A stretch of 35,154 nt of DNA from Acidobacteriota bacterium (GTDB lineage Bacteria > Acidobacteriota > Terriglobia > Terriglobales > Acidobacteriaceae). The stretch spans positions 1-35,154 of the forward strand of contig QIAU01000054.1 in assembly GCA_003225055.1 (NCBI GenBank), written 5' to 3'. The translations under genes and the position numbers were made by a program. Shown here piece by piece: positions 17,427-25,094 of this stretch (position 1 is the first letter of the stretch; each line of letters starts with the position of its first letter). The notes beneath the pieces are model-generated. The model made no database searches. It saw only the letters and a list, made by a program, of their open reading frames with translations, and had not been told where the DNA came from.

Positions 17427-17759
17427 TCACGCCACGACAGACACTTCTCCGTGTTCCTTGCGCGTTGGCGTTACCGTAATCTTCACGTCTTGCCCAAGGG
17501 CGGTGAGAAAGTCCATGAGACGCTCGACCGAAAAAGTGCCGGACCGGTTGCGCATCAATGCAGAGACGTGAGGCTGTTTGATGCCAAGAATCTTCCCAGC
17601 TTCAGCCTGCGTTAGGCCGCGTCCTTTGATGAGGCGGTAGATTTGTAGCGTGAGCTTTGCTTTCAAGAGTTCCTGTTCCGGATGGGGAAGACCAAGGTCA
17701 GCAAAGACATTTCCACTGCTTTTTTCCACCCTTACTTTTTCCCCCACTCTGGTAGTCAT
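17427..17759 (-). CDS. XRE-family antitoxin of a HigBA-type module
   Basis: A 110-residue protein with a helix-turn-helix at about residues 40-92 (LIKGRGLTQAEAGKILGIKQ, then PHVSALMRNRSGTFSVERLM), matching the group of HTH proteins that act as antitoxins to Gp49-like toxins. The N-terminal 30 residues include VEKSSGNVFADLGLPHPEQE, a conserved lead in this subgroup. It lies 64 bases downstream of the toxin gene on the same strand, the toxin-first order typical of higBA. It probably neutralises the toxin and represses the promoter upstream of the toxin. The module lies between two copies of the island repeat (17131 and 18543), which suggests it arrived by insertion. Confidence 0.85.
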   Translation of the reverse strand: MTTRVGEKVRVEKSSGNVFADLGLPHPEQELLKAKLTLQIYRLIKGRGLTQAEAGKILGIKQPHVSALMRNRSGTFSVERLMDFLTALGQDVKITVTPTRKEHGEVSVVA

Positions 17760-17823
17760 TTTCGCTTGCTCCTGTTATCAGTCGCTGGACCTTGTCTCCG
17801 CTGCGAGCGCCTCTCCGAAATAG

Positions 17824-18186
17824 TTAATTCTGCGCTTCTTTCCGCAGCCGTTCGACGTCACCAAGGCGGCGGTGGATAAGGTCAATATCTTTCGGCGGTG
17901 TGGCGATGCCCCTCTTCGATTTCTTTTGAAAGGCGTGCAATACATAGATCGCCTCCGCGTACCCGACAGTATAGACAGTGCGCCATGTGTCGCCTTCATG
18001 ATCTGCAACAATCTCGACCACAGACCCTCCACCGAAACCTCTTAGCGGCTTTGCGGATGGATCCGTTTCACCCTGTTGGGCGGCATACAGAGCCTGGCCA
18101 ATGTTACGCCGGACCTCGCGCGGGAAACCGCGCAGGTCTCTTCGGCTCGAGCCAACCCAAACTACCGGGCGCTCTAAAGATACCAT
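17824..18186 (-). CDS. HigB/Gp49-like RelE-superfamily toxin
   Basis: A 120-residue protein of the phage-derived Gp49-like (HigB) group. Key blocks are RPVVWVGSSRRDLRGFPREV, AKPLRGFGGGSVVEIVADHE, TWRTVYTVGYAEAIYVLHAF and QKKSKRGIATPPKDIDLIHR, giving the expected RelE-like beta-sheet and the basic F-x-KKS segment. Such toxins cut mRNA on the ribosome. No good ribosome-binding site precedes the ATG, and the -10-like TATAAT (minus strand) touches the start codon, so translation may be from a leaderless or poorly translated mRNA. Alternatively the true start could be slightly different. It is the first gene of the pair with the downstream HTH antitoxin. Confidence 0.88.
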   Translation of the reverse strand: MVSLERPVVWVGSSRRDLRGFPREVRRNIGQALYAAQQGETDPSAKPLRGFGGGSVVEIVADHEGDTWRTVYTVGYAEAIYVLHAFQKKSKRGIATPPKDIDLIHRRLGDVERLRKEAQN

Positions 18187-18222
18187 TATACGTAAATACT
18201 TCTATTAGTATAGCTAGTCAAG
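18187..18222 (-). promoter_or_regulatory. Promoter/operator candidate for the higBA-type module
   Basis: Upstream of the toxin the minus strand carries TTGACT and an inverted repeat with arms ATACT (18196-18200) and AGTAT (18207-18211). The spacing of promoter boxes is not ideal, so only the general regulatory role is suggested. Confidence 0.35.
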
Positions 18223-18408
18223 AGGGAACCAAAACATCGCGGTTCGGCGTCGGTAGTAAATTCACGGCGATGAAACAGCACGACCTGTCCTTCGCCACAA
18301 CTTTTCCGCAACACAGAGTAGGGCGTAAAGGTCGTTCCTGCGGGAAATGCCATCATCGGATCTGCCGCACCGACCATCAGCCCTAATTCAGCAATTCCGC
18401 CCTACACC

Positions 18409-18541
18409 CTAGGCTCGGGCCAACGGAGGCAGCGGGGGTGGATCCGAGGCAAACCGCAGCTTCGCGGAATATCCGACGCTGGGGTCTTCAAGACCACCAT
18501 CGATGAGCAATGTGCCTGGCTGTCCAACATAGCTGATACGG
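18409..18541 (-). pseudogene. C-terminal fragment of an unrecognised protein, cut by the island repeat
   Basis: On the minus strand an open frame without a start gives about 43 residues ending in a TAG at 18411-18409: RISYVGQPGTLLIDGGLEDP, then SVGYSAKLRFASDP and PPLPPLARA. The sequence is coherent and proline-rich at the end, as in a real C-terminus. The frame breaks at the boundary of the 367-base repeat (18543), so the repeat appears to have replaced the rest of the gene. The family is unknown. Nothing was seen between it and the higBA promoter. Confidence 0.4.
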
Positions 18542-18542
18542 A

Positions 18543-18909
18543 TGGCTGTGCGTTTTGCTCATGTAAAGCTATGGTTGTTCACCTTATTGTTGTGTAAATG
18601 TGCTGTGGCTGAATCGTCCCTCTTTGCGCCAGCACAAACGCGGCGACTCGGCGGTTTGAGAAGTCGCCGCATGGGTCCGCGGGCCACGTGGGCTCCGACC
18701 GGCAAGAACCCGGAACCGCCCTGAACCTGTGTCCCCGCCGGCGACCGACATTACGGATTAGCGTTCGACGCCACTGTGGTCGTGACGACAAAGTGCTTCC
18801 GGTTACGACTTCGCGGCGCGTCGTTTGAGGTAATCCCCCGGTAGAAGAACCAGGATGCCACAAACCTTTCGTCCGAAGTAAGGACCAAAGTGCTGCATGT
18901 CTCCCGTCA
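18543..18909. repeat. 367-base direct repeat, copy B (partner 33618-33984)
   Basis: These bases match 33618-33984 without gaps, at a constant offset of 15,075, with about six mismatches by eye. The repeat begins with the GGCTGTGCGTTTTGCTCATG segment also present in copy A at 17.19 kb, and ends inside a PIN-toxin reading frame. Confidence 0.9.
18803..18909 (-). pseudogene. Truncated 3' end of a VapC-type PIN toxin
   Basis: The minus strand encodes the last 35 or so residues of the same PIN-domain protein found intact at 33878-34279 (GDMQHFGPYFGRKVCGILVL, then LPGDYLKRRAAKS). It ends at the stop codon at 18805-18803. The homology starts exactly at the end of the 367-base repeat, so only the toxin tail was copied or left behind. 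One substitution (Val to Met in the GDVQHFG block) differs from the intact copy. It cannot encode an active toxin. Confidence 0.8.
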
Positions 18910-18956
18910 TTTGGAGAGCGCCCGAGAAGGTCACATCCGTATTTTTCTACCATGCT

Positions 18957-18980
18957 AGGTTTCCACGTAGGTTTCCACGT
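18957..18980. repeat. 12-base tandem repeat upstream of the MBL operon
   Basis: AGGTTTCCACGT occurs twice in perfect tandem, 76-99 bases before the ATG of the metallo-beta-lactamase-fold gene. It could be an activator or repressor site for the three-gene operon, or a replication slip. Confidence 0.45.
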
Positions 18981-19055
18981 AGTTGTTCGCTGCTGTGTCT
19001 CGATGTACACTGACTGGCTTCGTCAACAGCGATTGACAATTGCAAAAAATAAAAG

Positions 19056-19976
19056 ATGAATCGTCGTACAAGTTGCGCTGTCGCGCCGATCGTTATGGTT
19101 CTCGCCACAGTGGTTTGCGCACAGAACCAAACGCCGCTCGTCTCCTCGGGGAAGACACGCGAAATCGCCGAACACATCTACGTAATACCGGACCAGAGGG
19201 TCAATCTGGTTCCAAACATCGGGATCATCGTTGGCCGGGATGGCGTGCTGGTCATCGATACCGGCATGGGCCCGAAGAATGCGGAGACCGTGCTGGACGA
19301 GGTGAAGAAGATCACCAGTGAACGCGTCGCTTACCTGACCATGACCCACTTCCATCCCGAGCATGGAATGGGTGCGCAGGCATTTCCTTCTGGCACAACC
19401 ATCATCTATCCGATGGCGCAGAAAACCGAGTTGATGGAAAAGAGCGCAGATATTATCAGGATGTTCAACGGCTTCAGCCCTGAAATTGCTGGCCTGCTGA
19501 AACCGGTACGCATGAGAATGCCTAACGTAACCTTCCGCGAAGAAGCGGAGGTCGATCTCGGCGATATTCCCGTCCAACTACTGCACTGGGGACCTGCCCA
19601 TACCCGGGGGGATGAATTCGTTTTTCTTCCCAAGCAGAGGATCTTGTTTGGTGGGGACGTGGTCGTCAACCGCTTCTTCCCCATCATGCCCGATGCAGAT
19701 GCGAACGGCGGCAACTGGATCAAGATGCTCGAGCGCATGGAGAAGATGAATCCGGCCATTGTGGTACCGGGGCACGGCGAAGTTGGCGACGCAAGCCTGA
19801 TCACCAAGATGCGCGAGTACCTTGAGTTCGTCCGCGATCGAGTCCAGCAAATGAAATCGCAAGGAAACGCTCTGGCAGAAGCGGAAAAGGGACTCGAGCC
19901 AGAAATCCGCGCCAAGTATAAAGATTGGGATAATCCGAACTGGGTTAAGAACGCAATCGACAATTTCTACAAATGA
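19056..19976 (+). CDS. Exported metallo-beta-lactamase-fold hydrolase
   Basis: A 306-residue protein with a signal peptide (residues 1-22, ending VCAQ). The MBL core shows DGVLVIDTG (62-70), the metal motif HFHPEH (98-103), H182 in GPAHTRGDEFVFLP, D201 in LFGGDVV and H240 in VPGHGEV. The usual HxHxDH aspartate is glutamate here, as in some exported MBL proteins, so the second metal site may be altered. The protein resembles the quinoprotein-relay/cyclase-like MBL group. Its substrate is unknown. The last four bases overlap the next gene (ATGA), making it the first gene of a coupled operon with two unusual membrane proteins. The ribosome-binding site is weak and A-rich. A tandem 12-mer lies upstream. 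Confidence 0.88.
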   Translation: MNRRTSCAVAPIVMVLATVVCAQNQTPLVSSGKTREIAEHIYVIPDQRVNLVPNIGIIVGRDGVLVIDTGMGPKNAETVLDEVKKITSERVAYLTMTHFHPEHGMGAQAFPSGTTIIYPMAQKTELMEKSADIIRMFNGFSPEIAGLLKPVRMRMPNVTFREEAEVDLGDIPVQLLHWGPAHTRGDEFVFLPKQRILFGGDVVVNRFFPIMPDADANGGNWIKMLERMEKMNPAIVVPGHGEVGDASLITKMREYLEFVRDRVQQMKSQGNALAEAEKGLEPEIRAKYKDWDNPNWVKNAIDNFYK

Positions 19977-21046
19977 ATGCCCCTGGAACTGCGCCAGTTA
20001 GCGACCGACGCTCGCCCGTGACGCGACTCCTGGTATTCGGAGGCATTGCCCTCATCCTCTCCGGCATGCTGCTGGGAGAAGTTTTCGCAATCTTCATATC
20101 GCACGCAGCGTCAGCACAGATTCGCAGGGAATGGATTGGAAGCATGATTCCTGCCATCGAGCAGCGAGATCTGGCCGCGGCTAGCACCGACTACGGCCGT
20201 ATTGAGGAACTGCTTGAGCGTCGTGGGCGCATCATGGATACGCACTCGCACCTGATAGCGTACGGCTTCCTGGCAATTGTCCTGGCGCTACTGCAGCCGC
20301 TGAACAAATATTCGGAGCGGGTTCGCCTTGCTCTGGCCTTGTGCATTGTGGCAGGCGGCCTGATCCAAAGCGTGTCGGTTTTTGTGAGCTATTGGACCAC
20401 TCCACCAGTGCGCGATGCGATTTTGATAGCTTCGGCTGCGGGGGGCACGCTAGTCCTCGTCGGTGTTCTCGGAACGATCGCAGGATTGCGCGGAATTTCC
20501 TCCAGAAGCAACTTCAACGCTCAGACATCCCGGCTATTGTCGTCGGCCAGCAGCCAAATCTTGCTGCGGATTGGAGCCCTCCTCATACTGGCCGGAATGG
20601 TTTTCGGCTTCTACTATGCCTGGGTGTTTGTCACGCAACACGAGCCCCAGCAGATCAGCTTATTGCATTCGGCGCTTCAGGCGGCGGTCTCGCGGAACAA
20701 CACGGCTGCAACCAGTTCAATCACCGCACACCGTTCGTTGCAATCCAAGATCGCGATCGTCACCGCGGCGCATTCGCATGTCATCGAGATGGGAACCATG
20801 GCGGTGCTGCTGGGGTTTGTACAGAATTTCGTCCTCCTCAGTGACCGGTGGAAGCGCCGGTGGGCAATCCTGTTCTGCATCGGCGGGGGTGTCATGCCGA
20901 TCTGTACCTACTCTGCCTCGATCTTCGGCCTGGTGCCCGCGGGGTTCGCCGACACTTTCGGCATCATGAGCATAATTGCATTGTTCGCGATGTTGTGCGG
21001 GTTAGTGCGGCAGACCGGTGCCGATGAACTCGGGTACGCACCATGA
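19973..21046 (+). CDS. Membrane protein with two tandem His-X-His four-helix modules
   Basis: A 357-residue integral membrane protein of about eight helices that divides into two homologous halves. Each half has a first helix (LLVFGGIALILSGMLLGEVF, and LLRIGALLILAGMVFGFYYA), a polar Ala-rich loop of about 45-50 residues, then a helix opening with a histidine pair (DTHSHLIAYG with H91/H93; AAHSHVIEMG with H267/H269), a charged turn, and two more helices with GG pairs (IVAGGLIQS, CIGGGVMPI). I know no named family for it. The H-x-H-L/V-hydrophobic start recalls DUF2871-type and heme-binding membrane proteins, suggesting heme or metal binding. It overlaps the MBL gene upstream and the related 162-residue protein downstream by four bases each, so the three are coexpressed. 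Confidence 0.8.
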   Translation: MNAPGTAPVSDRRSPVTRLLVFGGIALILSGMLLGEVFAIFISHAASAQIRREWIGSMIPAIEQRDLAAASTDYGRIEELLERRGRIMDTHSHLIAYGFLAIVLALLQPLNKYSERVRLALALCIVAGGLIQSVSVFVSYWTTPPVRDAILIASAAGGTLVLVGVLGTIAGLRGISSRSNFNAQTSRLLSSASSQILLRIGALLILAGMVFGFYYAWVFVTQHEPQQISLLHSALQAAVSRNNTAATSSITAHRSLQSKIAIVTAAHSHVIEMGTMAVLLGFVQNFVLLSDRWKRRWAILFCIGGGVMPICTYSASIFGLVPAGFADTFGIMSIIALFAMLCGLVRQTGADELGYAP

Positions 21047-21531
21047 GCAGCTGGCAACGAACCCTGACGGCTGCCGCCCTCTGGCTGATTGCGACCGGCA
21101 TTGTGGTTGGATTGGGGCACGCTGCCGCAGTACGATACAACACTCTGCCGGTGCTGCAGTCCCGGGTGTACTGGACAGCGGCAGAGCTGGCTTTGCAAAA
21201 CGATGCCCAGCAGGCTATCGAGGTCGCTGAAAATAAGAGCTACACCTTGACCCGTATCGTGGATGCTCATACACATATCATCAAGCTGGCCACGGTACTA
21301 CTGCTGGTGGCACTCGTCTATCCGCTTATCAATCTGCCGGAGAAGCGAAAACGAACGCTGTCAATCGCCCTCCTCACAGGGATTTGCGTGTTTCCGCTCG
21401 GGGTTGTGGCCGAAATCTATGTGCGCGGACGCTCCGCGCAGGCGATAGCCGCTGCCGGTGCTATGCTCGTCATCCTGGCCTTTGCGGGCCTGATCTGGGG
21501 CTTGCTACGCGGTTCCGCGGCACGCCTGTAG
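21043..21531 (+). CDS. Membrane protein with a third His-X-His four-helix module
   Basis: A 162-residue protein of four predicted helices, equivalent to one half of the preceding protein: helix 1 (LWLIATGIVVGLGHAAAV), a polar loop with Ala/Gln/Glu, helix 2 opening with DAHTHIIKLATVLLLVALVY (H76/H78), a lysine-rich turn (LPEKRKR), helix 3 (ALLTGICVFPLGVVAEIYVR) and helix 4. The H-S/T-H pair at the start of helix 2 is the only strictly shared feature with the two upstream modules, along with G/P positions in helix 3. It probably associates with its neighbour to make a three-module complex. It ends the operon; the converging TonB receptor lies 75 bases on. The function is unknown. Confidence 0.78.
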   Translation: MSSWQRTLTAAALWLIATGIVVGLGHAAAVRYNTLPVLQSRVYWTAAELALQNDAQQAIEVAENKSYTLTRIVDAHTHIIKLATVLLLVALVYPLINLPEKRKRTLSIALLTGICVFPLGVVAEIYVRGRSAQAIAAAGAMLVILAFAGLIWGLLRGSAARL

Positions 21532-21606
21532 CCTTCCGTTGTCGCAAATTTTCAACTGTCACAACTTGGAGACCAGCCGGATTCCGGCCGATCGTGGCGG
21601 TCTACC

Positions 21607-24600
21607 TCAGAACGTGTACTTCAGCGCAAACTGGAGCTGGCGATTCGGCAACCGGGTGTCGTGGATCTGTCCCACTGCCGGCGAATTGAAGTCGCTCACT
21701 GGGATATCGAAGTTCGGGTGGTTGAACAGGTTGAAAAATTCCGCTCGGAATTGAACGTTCTGCCTTTCACTTACGCGGAAGTTCTTAAACAATGAGAAAT
21801 CCAGGTTGCTAATCCCGGGTCCCTCCAGACTATTCCGTGCCACTAGGCCGTCGGTGCCGAGGTGGGGATGGACAAAGGCGGCAGCATCAAACCACTTTTG
21901 CGGAGTTCGCGTGTCTGGGCCGAAAGGATTGCCAACCTGGTTGGGACGGTCGGTCGGCTGGCCATCCAGGTTAGGATCGGAAGTGTCCAGCACGGTGAAC
22001 GGGAAGCCGGTCTGCCAGGTCAGAATGCCGTTCACCTGCCAATTTCCCAAAGCTTGGTGGGCAAATCCAGAACTCGACTTAAGGACCGGCAACTCGTAGA
22101 GAGCGCTCAATACGAAGCGGTGACGCGTATCGAATGCGGAGTTACCACGGTCGAGGCGCAAGTTGTTTTTATCTTCCGGGAAGATGGCTTCGCTGCTCGG
22201 GTTGAGGAAGTTTACGGGGATTGAACTGCCGTCAATGGAGTGTGACCACGTGTACGATCCCAGGAATGTCAGGCCGTAATCCATGCGCTTATTGGCGCTA
22301 ATCTGCAGGCCCTGGTAGCTGGAATTGTCGGTGGTCTGATAATTCGACAGCTGGAAAAAGTTCGGTACCAGCGGCCTGCCGCTGCCAACTTGCGTATTCA
22401 AATCTACGGGTTGTACCAACTTGGTCCCCTTGGTTCCAACGTAGCCGGCTTCCAACACCATGTCTTTAGCAGCCTGGTATTGGTAGGTGAGATTCCACTG
22501 CTGAACATAAGGCGTGCGCATTCTGGGATCCATGACCTGCAAAAACGAGAACAGCGGGAAGATGTTGGAATCCGCCACCTGCTGCGCGGTCTTGCCCGCG
22601 AAGGGACTGCCGCCAGCAAAAGGATCGCCAAAACTGCTACCTGGTATCACGTGGTTCTCCACGAAATTGGGAACGGATGGGATGATGTCAAACGGCGGAT
22701 CCAAACCAAACTGGAATGGCAGCAAGCCAATCAGACGATCGTAAAAAATTCCGTAGCCTCCTCGCAGGCTCATCTTGCCGTTGCCTTTCGGGTCCCAGGC
22801 GAAACCGACGCGCGGGGCAAAATTGTTTTTGTCCGTCTGGATCGTGGAGCGCGTGATGCCCAGGTCACCGACAAACAATAATCCCGGCGGGGCGTTCGTG
22901 TGAACTGTGGATTGTGTTCCCGGCCTGTAGGCGACGACGCGATTCTTGGTGTCGGTCGGTGGTATCGGCAACTCGTAACGCAGTCCCAGGGTCAACATGA
23001 ACGTTGGGGTTACCCGTAGGTCATCCTGGAAATAGAAGTTATAGGAAGAGAAGCGCCATGCCCGAGTGGTTACGCCACCGGCCTGGGTGAACAGGTCGAA
23101 TTGTCCCTGCAGGAAGTTCGCAAAAGCGTCTTGTATAGGAAGGTAATTCGTGGTCGCGGTTTCCACCTTGGGGAGGAAGAGGAACGCGCCCTCCCCGATC
23201 GAATCGCTGCTGGGGATGTCCATCTGGTTTTTCAGGATTTGTACGCCATATCTGAGAGAGTGACGCCCGTGCATCCAGGTGAGATTGTCCTGGATCTGGT
23301 ACGTGTTCTCACGGCGGAAAGAGGGTGAGTCATTAAAGGTGCCGAATGCAGTGTAGCCGGCGAGTGCAATCAGGGGCATATTGTGCACGGCCTTGGTACT
23401 GGGCAGATTGAAGCCCAAGGACGCTGGATCGCGCACGATCGTCGATATCGCGCTGTCAAAGCGGCCACGATTGAACCCGAAGCGAAATTCGTTGGAAAAC
23501 GTAGTGGTGAAGAAATGAGTGTCGCTTACCGCCAGGTTCTGGATGCGATAGTCGTCCTGCAGGGGGAAATTGGAGAGGTTAATGGACACACCAAAGAGCG
23601 TGTTGGTGAAATTTCTGTCATTTGTGCCGTTGATCAGGAAATAGCGTGCACTGAGGTAATTCTTGCCGTTGATCTTGTGGTCGATCCTGACGTTATACTG
23701 GTCGGTATCTTGCACCTGCACGGGAGATGAGACGAACTCGTTGGTACCAACATTGGCTCGTGGAATCAGTGGTAAGAGAGCCGTGGCAGTCGGGTCGATG
23801 TTGGTCACGGTTCCACTGGCAAAGATCCCCGCTCGCTGCGCGTCCGACGGCACGGTGGCGATTTGGGTTTGACCCTGTCGCAACCGGAATCCCTCGTAGT
23901 TGAAAAAGAAGAACGTCCTGTCCTTGATGATCGCGCCACCAAACGTGCCGCCGAATTGGTTGCGCCGCAGCTTGTCTTTCTTAATGGCGAAGAAGTTCCC
24001 GGCGTCGAGTACGTCGTTGCGGAAAAACTCGTAAAGGCTGCCGTGAGATTGGTTGGTCCCGCCCTTGGTGATGATGTTGACGATCGAACCGCCACCCCCA
24101 CCGAATTCAGCCCCATAATTGTTAGTCAGAATCTTGAACTCCTCCAGCGCATCGGGCGAAGGGGTAGCCATGGCGGTACCGAGGAAGGGTTCGTTGTTAT
24201 CGGCGCCGTCTAGAAGGAAGTTGTTGGATTGGAGCCGCAATCCGTTGACCTGAAAATCAGACTTCTCGCCGCCCGGAAACTCAGGCGTATTGTTCGACCC
24301 CAGCGACATAGCCGGCACCACGCCGGGCTGCAGCACTGCAAGGTTAAGGAAGTTGCGACCGTTCAGGGGCAAGTCCGCAATCTTGGTCTCGTCGATTACT
24401 TTTCCCAGCGTGGCGCTGCGCGTTTCCACTTCTGCCACACTGGAGGCGGTGACGGAAACGGATTCTGCTACCTTCTTCAAACCGAGGGGCACATCAACGC
24501 GAATGTTTTCGTTTACGTTGACGACGACATTGGAAAGACGGTATGGATCGAATCCTTCTTTCTGCGCGGTGATGGTGTAATGGCCCACCGGCAGCAGGGA

Positions 24601-24855
24601 GAGCACATATTCGCCGGAAACTCCGGTGGTCGCCTCGCGCGAGAAGCTGGTTGCCTGATTGGTAGCTTTAATAGCGACTCCCGGCACGACCGCGCCACTG
24701 GGATCGGTCGCTTTCCCAACCATGCTGCCTGTGGTTTGTGCTGATGCGCAGCAACAAACGAGCAACGTTGCGATCACTGCTGCTGCACGTGGTGTAGCGA
24801 ATTGCAACAGTGTATTGACAACATGGTGTGGATGCTGAAGGCGAATTGGCGGCAT
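21607..24855 (-). CDS. TonB-dependent receptor, Oar-like, carboxypeptidase-regulatory N-terminus (2)
   Basis: The start is placed at ATG 24855, preceded by GAGGAGGGG, giving about 1082 residues; an upstream ATG at 24921 would add 22 residues without a leader. The signal sequence is preceded by a positively charged extension (hydrophobic core AAAVIATLLVCCCASAQ). Residues about 43-125 form a CarboxypepD_reg-like domain (GKATDPSGAVVPGVAIKATN, SLLPVGHYTITAQKEGFDPY), followed by the plug (DLPLNGRNF at 161-169, FLLDGADNNEPFLG, EFKILTNNYGAEFGGGGG) and a beta-barrel ending LQFALKYTF. It lies 240 bases downstream of an ACS-family permease on the same strand, which suggests that the receptor and inner-membrane permease may serve one substrate, though a separate promoter is likely. 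Confidence 0.92.
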   Translation of the reverse strand: MPPIRLQHPHHVVNTLLQFATPRAAAVIATLLVCCCASAQTTGSMVGKATDPSGAVVPGVAIKATNQATSFSREATTGVSGEYVLSLLPVGHYTITAQKEGFDPYRLSNVVVNVNENIRVDVPLGLKKVAESVSVTASSVAEVETRSATLGKVIDETKIADLPLNGRNFLNLAVLQPGVVPAMSLGSNNTPEFPGGEKSDFQVNGLRLQSNNFLLDGADNNEPFLGTAMATPSPDALEEFKILTNNYGAEFGGGGGSIVNIITKGGTNQSHGSLYEFFRNDVLDAGNFFAIKKDKLRRNQFGGTFGGAIIKDRTFFFFNYEGFRLRQGQTQIATVPSDAQRAGIFASGTVTNIDPTATALLPLIPRANVGTNEFVSSPVQVQDTDQYNVRIDHKINGKNYLSARYFLINGTNDRNFTNTLFGVSINLSNFPLQDDYRIQNLAVSDTHFFTTTFSNEFRFGFNRGRFDSAISTIVRDPASLGFNLPSTKAVHNMPLIALAGYTAFGTFNDSPSFRRENTYQIQDNLTWMHGRHSLRYGVQILKNQMDIPSSDSIGEGAFLFLPKVETATTNYLPIQDAFANFLQGQFDLFTQAGGVTTRAWRFSSYNFYFQDDLRVTPTFMLTLGLRYELPIPPTDTKNRVVAYRPGTQSTVHTNAPPGLLFVGDLGITRSTIQTDKNNFAPRVGFAWDPKGNGKMSLRGGYGIFYDRLIGLLPFQFGLDPPFDIIPSVPNFVENHVIPGSSFGDPFAGGSPFAGKTAQQVADSNIFPLFSFLQVMDPRMRTPYVQQWNLTYQYQAAKDMVLEAGYVGTKGTKLVQPVDLNTQVGSGRPLVPNFFQLSNYQTTDNSSYQGLQISANKRMDYGLTFLGSYTWSHSIDGSSIPVNFLNPSSEAIFPEDKNNLRLDRGNSAFDTRHRFVLSALYELPVLKSSSGFAHQALGNWQVNGILTWQTGFPFTVLDTSDPNLDGQPTDRPNQVGNPFGPDTRTPQKWFDAAAFVHPHLGTDGLVARNSLEGPGISNLDFSLFKNFRVSERQNVQFRAEFFNLFNHPNFDIPVSDFNSPAVGQIHDTRLPNRQLQFALKYTF

Positions 24856-25094
24856 AGGCTGTGCCCCTCCTCTGCCCGTCCCCCCTGCGCTCACGAGGAA
24901 TGAAATCCCAATCACCAGCACTGTTGAATATGTGGAATGCTGAACAAGAGCTGAATTTGAGGGACGAAGTTAGCACGGGGAAAAACGAGAGTCAACGACC
25001 AGGTTCAACACGTTCAACACGCGTAGCGCCAGTCGAGTTCTAATCGTGTGTTATCGGGAGACTGGGCCGTGCCCCGATGCCCACACGAGCCTGA

